Assembly (NCBI GenBank): GCA_002413355.1
Contig: DHWV01000059.1
Location: 1 to 15,628, forward strand
Direction of reading: 5' to 3'
From: Desulfobulbaceae bacterium UBA5173
GTDB lineage: Bacteria; Desulfobacterota; Desulfobulbia; Desulfobulbales; Desulfobulbaceae
DNA: 15,628 nucleotides
Shown: piece after piece, positions 1 through 6,860 of the stretch
Numbering within the stretch: the stretch's first letter is position 1
How the letters are laid out: every line of letters starts with the position of its first letter
Made by a program: the position numbers and the translations under genes
The notes under the pieces: generated by a model
Seen by the model: the letters and a program-made list of their open reading frames with translations, nothing else
Databases searched by the model: none
Told to the model about the DNA's origin: nothing

Positions 1-1
1 T

Positions 2-514
2 ATGCAACTGCGTAACTCCTATTTATATACAAAATCTTATTTATGCACAGATCGGTCATCTGCTGATTCCATAGGGTATTATGAGAAAAAGTTGGAATAT
101 TATTTAGTTAACAAGAAATCAATGGCTGAAGACCTTGCAAACTTCATTCTTGATGAAAAGAAGTTTCCAAGGCAAGTTGTATCTTTTTATGCTTATCTTG
201 ATGCTTTTCCAGTTGAAATGTATGATAGGGTTGCTATGTATACATCATATTGTGGAACTTCCGCATATATCGGAAGAGTATCAAATATAACAAGAACATT
301 CGGAGAACTTTCTTCTGGGAGAATAAACACGTTCAAAATTGAGATGATTGGATATCAATCATCAGGTTCTTTTTCAGCTAATGAATCTCTATCGTTAGGT
401 GACAGTGTTGTTTTTGGACTAGGATGGGATGTATCACCTTGGGGAGGTTTTTGGGATGCAGTGTATAGCGGATGGAACATCCTTTTCTGGAACACCACAG
501 CTTGGGGAAGCTAA
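2..514 (+). CDS. Phage-like structural protein, probably 5'-truncated
   Basis: A 170-residue product that I cannot assign to a named family. The central part (about residues 41-115) has the look of the C-terminal part of a phage tail or baseplate protein: an alternating strand pattern with DRVAMYTSY, AYIGRVSNITRTFG and GRINTFKIEMIGYQ. The last 30 residues are rich in Trp and Gly (six Trp). The only available upstream ATG lies at 2, inside the repeat at 5-21, so the first seven or so codons are repeat-derived and the original N-terminus was probably lost when the element inserted, or lies outside the window. The stop codon (512-514) is one base before the GTG of the next gene, which suggests translational coupling in a phage structural operon. 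Base composition is AT-rich, unlike the housekeeping genes to the right. Confidence 0.55.
   Translation: MQLRNSYLYTKSYLCTDRSSADSIGYYEKKLEYYLVNKKSMAEDLANFILDEKKFPRQVVSFYAYLDAFPVEMYDRVAMYTSYCGTSAYIGRVSNITRTFGELSSGRINTFKIEMIGYQSSGSFSANESLSLGDSVVFGLGWDVSPWGGFWDAVYSGWNILFWNTTAWGS
5..21 (+). repeat. End of a short repeated element (second copy at 15203-15219)
   Basis: The bases CAACTGCGTAACTCCTA at 5-21 recur exactly at 15203-15219 (identity extends to 19 bases, 5-23 against 15203-15221). They recur inverted at 15104-15120 with one mismatch. The distant copy is the right arm of an inverted-repeat element ending in TA, so this is probably the right end of a related element whose body lies left of the window. 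The first reading frame below starts inside it. Confidence 0.6.
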
Positions 515-515
515 A

Positions 516-938
516 GTGAATCACGGAATAAGAATAGCGGGTATTGCTAGATTTGTAACACTTGATGCTGGCAGGACGGTTTTTGATACCGGATGGAAAT
601 GCAACTTGGTTGTTGCTTCCGGCCCTGCTGCTATTGCAGCAATCCTTGCCGGAGAGCAGAGCCTGCAAGATGTGCGGATGGCGATTGGGACAGGAAACAC
701 ACCACCCTCTGCTGGAGACATTGCTTTAATTGCAGAGGTTGCTTCAGATTATCACCCTTCATTTCAGCGAGATAACGCATCATGGCAAGTTATGGCTTCG
801 TTTATCAATAGCTGGTCTGGTACTTATAGTGAAGCAGGTTTATTTATCGGAAGCAATATGGTATCAAGGATACTTACAACAGGATCGAAGACAGCCAGTC
901 AAATCTTGGTTGGCATGTGGGAAATAACTTTTTCTTGA
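516..938 (+). CDS. Phage tail/virion-type protein
   Basis: A 140-residue product using GTG at 516, with the purine-rich GGGGAAG about ten bases upstream and inside the end of the preceding gene. An upstream in-frame ATG at 429 would force an 86-base overlap and add sequence that is only the out-of-frame reading of the previous gene. The C-terminal pattern (SEAGLFIGSNMVSRIL, then TASQILVGMWEITFS) resembles the end of many phage tail-fibre or tail-associated proteins, where a segment of the form EAGLF...sR...K...l.v.WtI.f closes the chain. The middle segment, with MAIGTGNTPPSAGD, fits the same type, in which a short G-T-G-x-T-P turn precedes strand-rich sequence. This is pattern recognition without a search. 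Its location between two similar small ORFs supports a phage structural module. Confidence 0.55.
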   Translation: MNHGIRIAGIARFVTLDAGRTVFDTGWKCNLVVASGPAAIAAILAGEQSLQDVRMAIGTGNTPPSAGDIALIAEVASDYHPSFQRDNASWQVMASFINSWSGTYSEAGLFIGSNMVSRILTTGSKTASQILVGMWEITFS

Positions 939-954
939 TTCAAAAGGTGATGTT

Positions 955-1497
955 ATGGGAACGAACACGACCGGTTTAGCTGGATTTTACCTTCCTGCAT
1001 CTGGAGAAACAGGGTATAAATCAGCATTCGACGCGGCAATGCAAGCTGCTGATAATGTCATTACTCTTGCGGCAAGAAGAGGAACCTATGTGTTAACAAA
1101 ATATTCTCCTTCTGCGGCGTTCTCGCTATCTGATGTATATACGACAATACCTGGAAGTAGTGTTTCTTTTACACCATCTTCTATAAGTCAGAAGATAAAG
1201 TATCAATTTACTTTTCATGCTCGTAATGCAGGTTCTGATAGTAGTATATATGTCAGGATGTATCGTAACGGAGTCTTGACCAGCACTCCGTTTGTCAAAA
1301 GATGGCCGCAATATTCCGAGGAACGTCTGTCAGTTACATACATTCTTGACGGATGGAGTGGAGCTTCTACTCTAGAGCTTAAAGCGAGGCAATACAGTTC
1401 TGCACCTGCGGCAAGATTGCACGAGATTTATCTGCTAGATGGCGGAACATCGACGCAATTGGCGGATGCTTTTCTTGAAATTTCTGCAACCATATAG
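955..1497 (+). CDS. Putative phage tail-fibre/minor structural protein
   Basis: A 180-residue product with start ATG at 955 and AAGGTGA at 944-950 as ribosome-binding site. It begins with a Gly/Thr-rich segment (GTNTTGLAGFYLPASGETGY). Residues 55-155 are strand-rich and resemble a carbohydrate-binding-type beta-sandwich: FTFHARNAGSDSSIYVRMYR, then a W-containing segment and LELKARQYSS. It closes with a short hydrophobic strand. No signal peptide or membrane segment is visible. I do not recognise a named family. Same strand, 16 bases after the previous gene, and same AT-rich composition, so most likely the third gene of the phage structural cluster. A receptor-binding or decoration role is an inference only. 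Confidence 0.5.
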   Translation: MGTNTTGLAGFYLPASGETGYKSAFDAAMQAADNVITLAARRGTYVLTKYSPSAAFSLSDVYTTIPGSSVSFTPSSISQKIKYQFTFHARNAGSDSSIYVRMYRNGVLTSTPFVKRWPQYSEERLSVTYILDGWSGASTLELKARQYSSAPAARLHEIYLLDGGTSTQLADAFLEISATI

Positions 1498-1699
1498 ATG
1501 GAAGGTTTTGGTGCAAAAGCGTTTAGCAAATCGGTACAGAATCGTTTAGCTCGCTTCAGGCAGGCCGGGCCGGTCAGTCACGCTGAAAAATTTGGTGCGA
1601 GGTGCGAAGTACGAGGTTAAGTTCGACCGTCAAAAGATGTTGAAATCGTACCAGCGGCTGCTAAGTGCTGATGCTGTCAATTTACTGAAAAGGTTATAA
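1498..1699 (+). pseudogene. Small frameshifted gene remnant
   Basis: An ATG follows directly on the stop of the preceding gene and reads MEGFGAKAFSKSVQNRLARF..., ending at TAA 1618-1620 (40 residues). Shifting one base forward near 1580 gives a longer sensible continuation, TLKNLVRGAKYEVKFDRQKM and on to a TAA at 1697-1699. The joined product would be about 66 basic residues. The shifted part has coding character (charged helix-like text), the unshifted tail does not, so I read this as one small gene with a single inserted base, either true decay or a sequencing error. The function is unknown. It might have belonged to the phage cluster. Confidence 0.35.
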
Positions 1700-1725
1700 G
1701 AATTACAAATGAAAATTTAGTGTGA

Positions 1726-2270
1726 GGTAAAGACCAGTTACCTAATGGTAGAGGCGTGTTTGGTTCTCTGGAGAATCCAATTCCGGTTAATGGTTCTATC
1801 GGAGAGATAAAGTATTTATCTAAGTTGCGTGGAAAGACCGGAAACGCTCTGATGTTTCATCGTATTGGCTGTATGAGTTCATCTGTGGTTGATAATCCCG
1901 TCGATTACTACGAGGTAGTCTGTATGGATGGTACTCAATGGAACCAACTTTACTTTGATTGCTATCATTCAAGACGTTCAAATTTTTGCCCATCTGGTTA
2001 CACACTCATGCCTTTCAAGAAAAATTTAGGTATAGATATTCCAGGTGGTTTTGGGTGCAACAGCTTAGTCAGCAATTTTCCATATTAACCTATATGGTGA
2101 GCGTATTGGTGGAGCTTTTGCAAGGCGCGTTCAAGAAAGTTTGCAAGTGCATTCCTTTAAGCGACTAACCAAAGCTTGAACACGCCAAACTAACCAGACG
2201 GCTCAATGAGCAATTCAACGAAGCCGTGGCCAAGGTAGAACGCCTCTGCCTGCTCGTTCCAACACATTGA
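1726..2270 (+). pseudogene. Unrecognised gene broken by two apparent frameshifts
   Basis: The open frame from 1726 to the TAA at 2086-2088 gives text with strong coding character (NGRGVFGSLENPIPVNGSIG ... FDCYHSRRSNFCPSGYTLMP ... SNFPY). The only start-like codon there is a GTG at 1756 without a clear ribosome-binding site. Dropping one base near 2086 continues as NLYGERIGGAFARRVQES up to TGA 2177-2179. Dropping another near 2174 continues as LEHAKLTRRLNEQFNEAVAK up to TGA 2268-2270. All three segments have coding character, so I read one gene with two +1 frameshifts and possibly a lost N-terminus. I do not recognise the family. It lies between the phage-like genes and the toxin-antitoxin pair. 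The intact piece 1756-2088 (110 aa) could still be translated. Confidence 0.4.
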
Positions 2271-2295
2271 CACCCGCCTGTTTTGCAACTATGGT
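2267..2295 (+). promoter_or_regulatory. Sigma70-like promoter of the toxin-antitoxin pair
   Basis: A perfect -35 TTGACA (2267-2272), a 17-base spacer and a -10 TATGGT (2290-2295, 4 of 6). Transcription would start near 2302, about 37 bases before the antitoxin ATG. Phd/YefM antitoxins usually repress their own promoter, so an operator is expected here, but I see no convincing palindrome. Confidence 0.5.
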
Positions 2296-2338
2296 AACTT
2301 ACAGAGTTGCTGTAGTTCGGTTCAACAGGAGAAACGTT

Positions 2339-2635
2339 ATGGAACGAGTGATGGACGTGACAGCAGCCCGCCGACAGTTTGGCACCCTGCTGGATGAAGT
2401 TTTCCATAAAGGCGATGCGGTGACGGTGGTCAGGAAGGGAAAACCAATGGCCCGTATTGTGCCGGTGGAGCCGTCCGCTGCCCAGAAGGAAGACGGGATT
2501 TCGGCGCGGCAAAAGGCATTGCTTGAGGAGCTGGACAGCCTCCCGGCTCTGGCGATGGATGATGAGCCGACCGCTCTTCTGCGAACCATGCGCGAACGGA
2601 AACGGAAGCAGGCGGGCAAAGAGTATGGCCGCTGA
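2339..2635 (+). CDS. Phd/YefM-family antitoxin
   Basis: A 98-residue antitoxin. The N-terminal half (1-45) has the Phd/YefM fold signature: MDVTAARRQFGTLLDEVF, then a strand pair GDAVTVVRKGKPMARIVPV. In this family that part dimerises and binds operator DNA. The C-terminal half (50-98) is charged and helical (RQKALLEEL ... RTMRERKRKQ), the part that normally wraps and inactivates the toxin. The start is ATG 2339, with AGGAG at 2328-2332 as ribosome-binding site. A TTG 72 bases upstream falls in the promoter and is rejected. The stop overlaps the start of the PIN-domain gene by 11 bases, the usual arrangement for a coupled antitoxin-toxin pair. The GC content is higher than in the phage genes upstream. 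Confidence 0.87.
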   Translation: MERVMDVTAARRQFGTLLDEVFHKGDAVTVVRKGKPMARIVPVEPSAAQKEDGISARQKALLEELDSLPALAMDDEPTALLRTMRERKRKQAGKEYGR

Positions 2636-3086
2636 TCTGTATGTGCCGGATGCGAATGTTTTTCTTGAGCACATATACGCTCGGCCTTTGCAGGAGATTT
2701 CCAAGAAGATCATCCGGGATGCTGTGCTTGAGCGGATTCAGCTTGCTGTGCCCTGCCTGCTGCTTGATGAAATCACGGAAGTGCTTTGCGGCAATATGGA
2801 GAGCCTTGCGGATGTGCAGGCCCACCTGCGGCACCTTGAAAATTTGGCCCGACAGAAGGTGCTGCATGTTGTTGTGCCAAGCTGTGCACTGCGCATGAAG
2901 GCGGTGGAGCTGGCCAGAACAGGAAACAAAAAAAGCGGCTGGCCTGAGCTTTCAGACTGCCTGTATCATGCCTTGGCAATTCTGCATGACGGTGTTTTCG
3001 TGACCAACGACAGGCGGCATTTTGCCAAGGTGAAGCAGTTCGGCCATATTATGCTGCTTGAGGAGTATGGCGAAAAAAAAAGATGA
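2625..3086 (+). CDS. PIN-domain ribonuclease toxin
   Basis: A 153-residue PIN-domain protein, VapC-like, expected to be a Mg2+-dependent endoribonuclease that cuts specific RNAs (often tRNA or rRNA) when its antitoxin is degraded. The acidic residues that bind metal are all visible: D9 in VPDANVFLEH, E49 in CLLLDEITEVL, D111 in ELSDCLYHALA and D129 in VFVTNDRRHFAKV. The length is normal for the family. The start ATG 2625 lies inside the antitoxin gene (11-base overlap). The C-terminus is basic and short. The partner is a Phd/YefM-type antitoxin and not a classic VapB of AbrB type, a pairing that is known. The target RNA cannot be predicted from the sequence. Confidence 0.87.
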   Translation: MAADLYVPDANVFLEHIYARPLQEISKKIIRDAVLERIQLAVPCLLLDEITEVLCGNMESLADVQAHLRHLENLARQKVLHVVVPSCALRMKAVELARTGNKKSGWPELSDCLYHALAILHDGVFVTNDRRHFAKVKQFGHIMLLEEYGEKKR

Positions 3087-3147
3087 TCTTCCCCTCTTTT
3101 GTATAAAACTGCTGATCAAGCCAGAACGACATAGATACGAAAAACTG

Positions 3148-3207
3148 TTTTCTTATACATGAGAACCGGCTAATGTATAGAAAATCAATTTTTCTATACA
3201 TGGGAAC
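3148..3207 (+). promoter_or_regulatory. Palindromic operator candidate upstream of the fic gene
   Basis: A perfect inverted repeat at 3173-3201: left arm ATGTATAGAAAA (3173-3184), spacer TCAAT, right arm TTTTCTATACAT (3190-3201). The right arm plus its flank (TTTCTATACATGGGAAC, 3191-3207) is nearly repeated in direct orientation at 3149-3166 (TTTCTTATACATGAGAAC). Three copies of one box, two of them forming a dyad, point to a dimeric DNA-binding regulator. The Fic protein itself carries a C-terminal winged helix, so autoregulation is the simplest reading. As RNA the dyad would form a hairpin ending 19 bases before the chosen start codon. Confidence 0.65.
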
Positions 3208-3220
3208 TGTAAAAAATATC

Positions 3221-4297
3221 ATGTCTGTATCTGCCCTGCCGCTCCTGCCTCCTGCCAACGACTTGGAACCCAAGGAGATTCTGAAGAAAACAGCTTCAGC
3301 GCACCGTTACCTTGCCGAACTGAAAGGGCTGGCTTCCACCATTCCGAACCAGTCCATCCTGATTTCTACCCTCACGCTGCAAGAGGCGAAAGACAGTTCG
3401 GAGATTGAAAACATCATAACAACGCATGATGAATTGTATAAATCAGAACTGAACCTGATTCTGAACCCTGCGGCCAAAGAGGTGAGCCGCTATGCGGCGG
3501 CCTTGCAGAAAGGCTTTGCCCTTGTGCGGACAAGCGGCCTACTGACCATCAACTACATTCTAGAAATTCACAAGGAGCTGGAGCAGAACGACGCTGGCAT
3601 CAGAAAGGTGCCGGGAACAGAGCTGATCAATGAGCAGACTGGGGTAGTGGTTTATACTCCGCCGCAAGATCATAGGGAAATCCTGCGCCTGATGACCAAT
3701 CTGGAGCAGTTCATCAATGATGACGCAATGAGCGGCCTTGACCCCTTAGTGAAAATGGCGGTCATTCATCATCAGTTTGAATCCATCCACCCGTTCTATG
3801 ACGGCAATGGCCGGGCCGGTCGAATCATCAGCATTCTGTACTTAGTCGCTAAAGAGCTGCTGCATATCCCGGTGCTGTATCTGAGCCGCTACATTATCAG
3901 AAGCAAGGGCGAATATTACCGCCTGCTGCAAAGGGTGCGGGATGCGGATGACTGGGAAAGCTGGATAATGTACATGCTGCACGGCGTGGAAAGCACGGCC
4001 CGGCAGACCATCTGGACGGTCAACGCCATAAAAGCCTTGATGCTGGACTGTAAACACCGCATCCGGGCGGAGCTACCAAAAATCTACAGCCAAGACCTGC
4101 TGAACAACCTGTTCAGGCATCCCTACACCAAGATTGAATACCTTCAGAATGACCTGAGCATTTCCCGGCTGACCGCAACAAAGTACCTGAACCAGCTCAC
4201 GGAACAGGGCTTTCTGCGGAAGGCCAAAGCCGGGCGGCATAATTATTACATCAACCAGCCGCTGATGGACTTGTTCGCCCGCATCCCGGAGCTGTAG
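3221..4297 (+). CDS. Fic-domain protein (AMP-transferase) with C-terminal winged helix
   Basis: A 358-residue Fic protein of the class with an N-terminal inhibitory helix. Fic enzymes move AMP from ATP onto a hydroxyl side chain of a target protein. Visible are the N-terminal Fic/DOC segment (about 5-90) with the inhibitory motif SSEIEN at 59-64 (pattern S/T-x3-E-G/N), the catalytic core motif HPFYDGNGRAGR at 190-201 with its His and the anion-binding loop, and a C-terminal winged-helix DNA-binding region at about 285-345 (TKIEYLQNDLSISRLTATKY). All active-site residues are intact. The start could be ATG 3173, 3200 or 3221. I chose 3221 because relatives begin shortly before the LPLLPP segment and because 3173 and 3200 lie inside the palindrome. 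No strong ribosome-binding site decides. It follows the toxin-antitoxin pair by 134 bases and has its own regulatory region. Confidence 0.9.
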   Translation: MSVSALPLLPPANDLEPKEILKKTASAHRYLAELKGLASTIPNQSILISTLTLQEAKDSSEIENIITTHDELYKSELNLILNPAAKEVSRYAAALQKGFALVRTSGLLTINYILEIHKELEQNDAGIRKVPGTELINEQTGVVVYTPPQDHREILRLMTNLEQFINDDAMSGLDPLVKMAVIHHQFESIHPFYDGNGRAGRIISILYLVAKELLHIPVLYLSRYIIRSKGEYYRLLQRVRDADDWESWIMYMLHGVESTARQTIWTVNAIKALMLDCKHRIRAELPKIYSQDLLNNLFRHPYTKIEYLQNDLSISRLTATKYLNQLTEQGFLRKAKAGRHNYYINQPLMDLFARIPEL

Positions 4298-4370
4298 AAT
4301 AGCCGCCATTCCCCTTGCCGGGAGTTTCGCTTTTGCAAAAATTGGTACAGGGCTGGTACGAATGAACGGC

Positions 4371-4409
4371 AAAAGAAAAAGGAGTTAACCTGATGCAGGT
4401 TAACTCCTT
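4371..4409 (-). terminator. Rho-independent terminator of tRNA-Lys
   Basis: A perfect 14-base stem (arms 4379-4392 and 4396-4409, AAGGAGTTAACCTG and its complement) closes a three-base loop. On the minus strand it is followed by TTTTTCTTTT (4380-4371). It sits nine bases past the tRNA CCA end. It may also stop readthrough from the fic gene on the other strand, although the T-run there is poor. Confidence 0.87.
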
Positions 4410-4417
4410 GAATTTTC

Positions 4418-4493
<76 letters not shown>

Positions 4494-4509
4494 AGAAAAA
4501 AGCTGCCTT

Positions 4510-4538
4510 TATATATCACAGCCGGGCCGCAAGGTCAA
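4510..4538 (-). promoter_or_regulatory. Promoter of tRNA-Lys
   Basis: On the minus strand TTGACC (4538-4533) is followed by a 17-base spacer and TATATA (4515-4510). The start would fall near 4503, about ten bases before the tRNA 5' end. The spacer is GC-rich between -35 and -10, and the gene follows the carboxyltransferase stop by 72 bases, so the tRNA probably has its own transcript. Confidence 0.6.
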
Positions 4539-4565
4539 GTGAAAATCTTGCATCGCAGGAAAAAA

Positions 4566-6842
4566 TTATCGGTAGTACAGCCCCGGACTGCCCATCGTCT
4601 GCATGACCTGATATAGATGGCGGCGGAATTCGCGGCGGTCGGTGATGCCTTGAATATGGCCGCGTTTGAGGGCATTGCGTACATCGTGGTAGTCCGGCGG
4701 GATGTCAATACCTGTGGTCTCGCGGATGACGCGCGGCCCGGCAAAGCCGATCCGGCTAGAGCGGATGGCGAACTGATACGGCGAGCAGCCGAGGAAGGAT
4801 GCCACCGGCCCGGCGTAGGAATTGTTGTCATAAACGACGATATACAGCCCTCCCGCGTCGATGTACTCGCGCACCGCCATTGTGCATTTCGGCATCTGGG
4901 TCACGCCGAGGGTGCCTTCCTGAATGCGGATGCCGCCGGTGGTGTGGATATAGGCCAGCAGAGGCCGCTTCTTGCGCCGGGCAATGTCGCAGGCGCGGAC
5001 AAACTTCTCACCCTCAGCAGAACCCACTGTGCCGTTGCGGAAATCGGAAAAGAGCATGGTCACAACCAGCTCAATGTCCCTAACCCGCGCCATAAACGTC
5101 AGATTGGCGCAGCCCATGCCGGTCTTTGAGCGGGCCGCCTGAAGCCGTTCGTCAAAACCTTCGTAGTTGAGCGGGTTCTTGGAGAAAATGTCGTTGTTAA
5201 AAATACGGATCGAGCCGGGATCAAAGACATTCTTCAGATACCACTGATATTCCAGCGGGAAATGATGGCCGCAGTTTTCGCAGACTCCACAAAATTCGCC
5301 GTACAGATCAGGTATCCAAAGGTCTTTGCAGCCCTGTTTTTCCGCGTTCGGACAGGTGATAGTGCGGTCTTCGTTGGCCAGCGGGCTGGTGTACGTGTCA
5401 GTCAACTCCAGCGGATCCTGAATCAGGCAGTAGTCGCCAGCAGAGTGAGGATCAGCCGCAGCGGCCAATGATCTTGGCACCGGCCTGCTGCCGTTTTCCT
5501 CCTGTTTGCTGAATATCCGGGTGAATGGCGCGGTAATCCGGTTGACCAAGGCTGTGCCTTCGCCGGACAGCTCCTTGATCGTTTTTTGCACTTGCTTCTG
5601 CTGCGTTTTCAGCACGTCATAGCGGAACGTATACCAAAACTTCTCTGTGGCGGAGCAGAAGAACTTGAAGAAGTTTTCCGCTGGCATGGTGATGCCGCCG
5701 AAGCTGTGCATACTCATATTCCGATATTTTTTCGAGCGCAATTCCAATAGCTTATCGGTCTCCCCCTCGTCCAGTTCCCACGGAATGTCAATCTGCGGAG
5801 CCTCGTCCGGGCTTTCCGCCTTTTTCCGCTTTACCTCGTAGGAGCGAAAGCTCCTCATGCTTTTCGTCCGCAGCACCACCTCATCGGTGGCCCGGATGAT
5901 TTCCGAGCGGATGCGGGCGAAAAAGGCGAAGTCATCGCTCTTCGCCCCCAGCGGCGGCTCCTGAATGATCCGGTCTATGGTGCCAAGACGGAGGTTGTCC
6001 GTTGCGGTGATGTTGAGCTGGCGGGCGCATTTTTCCACCAGCTCCGGCGGCACCTTGCGGCCTTCCTTGACCCGGCCTTCGATGGCCGCTGCGCCTTCGG
6101 GCGAGATGACCGAATAATAGCCGTGCGAGAACATCAGGCGGAGGTCACTGAGACCGACAGCCTCAGCTCCGCCGGAACCGCCCTCGGAGATCACCGATAT
6201 CATCGGTACCCGCAGCTTGGTCATCGTATAAAGGTTGCGGGCGATCTGCTGGGCCGCGCCGGGATAATCTTCCACCGGATACGAACCGGGCGTGAAGACA
6301 TAGAAATGAATCGGAATGCCTTCGGTCTCGGCCACTTTCATGTAGCGCATGGCCTTCTCGTTGCCCCACGGTTTACAGGAGCCGCCGTTGCGGAACTCCT
6401 CGCCTTTGCCGACCTCCTGGCCAATGACCATCACCGAGGAGGTGTACGGCTTGCGCTTGATCCGGCGGACGATGTTAGCCTTGGCCACAACCATTGCCGG
6501 GTCAATGTTTGCCTCGCCCGCGCCGCCCAATTCCTTGTGCTCCTCATAGACGTTTTCTAAAATATCCTTGAGGGTGAAGCGCAGCGGCGAGCGGACGATC
6601 CGCACCCGCTCCATCGGAGTCAGCCCTTCCTCGCAGCGCTCTTCCAAAAAACGGATCGAATCCTCCAGCCTGCCCAGCCGGTCGGCGAACTCGTCCCGGC
6701 TGATGTCAAAGACCGAACCGCGCAGCCGTTCGGCCTTGGCGCGGAATTCCATCAAATTGCCCCACTTGTCCGAGTCTTTGATGTGGATCAGGTAGCCGAT
6801 GCGCTGCTCCAGCTCTTGGAGCTGTTTGATGAGATCATTCAT
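4566..6842 (-). CDS. accA-accD: Fused acetyl-CoA carboxylase carboxyltransferase (alpha-beta)
   Basis: A 758-residue chain that joins both carboxyltransferase subunits in the order AccA then AccD. It should transfer CO2 from carboxybiotin to acetyl-CoA to make malonyl-CoA, the first step of fatty acid synthesis. Residues 1-75 form the charged N-terminal helix of AccA. About 85-330 is the alpha crotonase-like domain, with PGSYP at 185-189, EGGSGGAEAVG at 220-230 and YSVISPEGAAAI at 243-254. A linker of about 160 residues follows (330-490), partly hydrophobic-aromatic. A zinc-ribbon candidate has Cys 497, 505, 518, 521 and 524. The beta domain (about 550-745) has TGGIRIQEGTLGVTQM and GFAGPRVIRETTGI. 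The beta motif normally reading SGGARMQEG is TTGGIRIQEG, so the sequence is divergent. Its ATG is 18 bases after the accC stop, so the two genes are co-transcribed. Split genes are the usual bacterial state. Confidence 0.9.
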   Translation of the reverse strand: MNDLIKQLQELEQRIGYLIHIKDSDKWGNLMEFRAKAERLRGSVFDISRDEFADRLGRLEDSIRFLEERCEEGLTPMERVRIVRSPLRFTLKDILENVYEEHKELGGAGEANIDPAMVVAKANIVRRIKRKPYTSSVMVIGQEVGKGEEFRNGGSCKPWGNEKAMRYMKVAETEGIPIHFYVFTPGSYPVEDYPGAAQQIARNLYTMTKLRVPMISVISEGGSGGAEAVGLSDLRLMFSHGYYSVISPEGAAAIEGRVKEGRKVPPELVEKCARQLNITATDNLRLGTIDRIIQEPPLGAKSDDFAFFARIRSEIIRATDEVVLRTKSMRSFRSYEVKRKKAESPDEAPQIDIPWELDEGETDKLLELRSKKYRNMSMHSFGGITMPAENFFKFFCSATEKFWYTFRYDVLKTQQKQVQKTIKELSGEGTALVNRITAPFTRIFSKQEENGSRPVPRSLAAAADPHSAGDYCLIQDPLELTDTYTSPLANEDRTITCPNAEKQGCKDLWIPDLYGEFCGVCENCGHHFPLEYQWYLKNVFDPGSIRIFNNDIFSKNPLNYEGFDERLQAARSKTGMGCANLTFMARVRDIELVVTMLFSDFRNGTVGSAEGEKFVRACDIARRKKRPLLAYIHTTGGIRIQEGTLGVTQMPKCTMAVREYIDAGGLYIVVYDNNSYAGPVASFLGCSPYQFAIRSSRIGFAGPRVIRETTGIDIPPDYHDVRNALKRGHIQGITDRREFRRHLYQVMQTMGSPGLYYR

Positions 6843-6860
6843 GGTGTCGTGTGCAGCGGC

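Noticed and set aside
2165..2713. Minus-strand 182-codon frame over the toxin-antitoxin genes
   Set aside because: Shadow of the antitoxin and PIN genes, whose motifs and overlap are convincing.
4298..4370. GGTAC repeats near the tRNA as attachment-site or integrase-arm sites
   Set aside because: Only two five-base copies, so chance is sufficient and no integrase is in the window.
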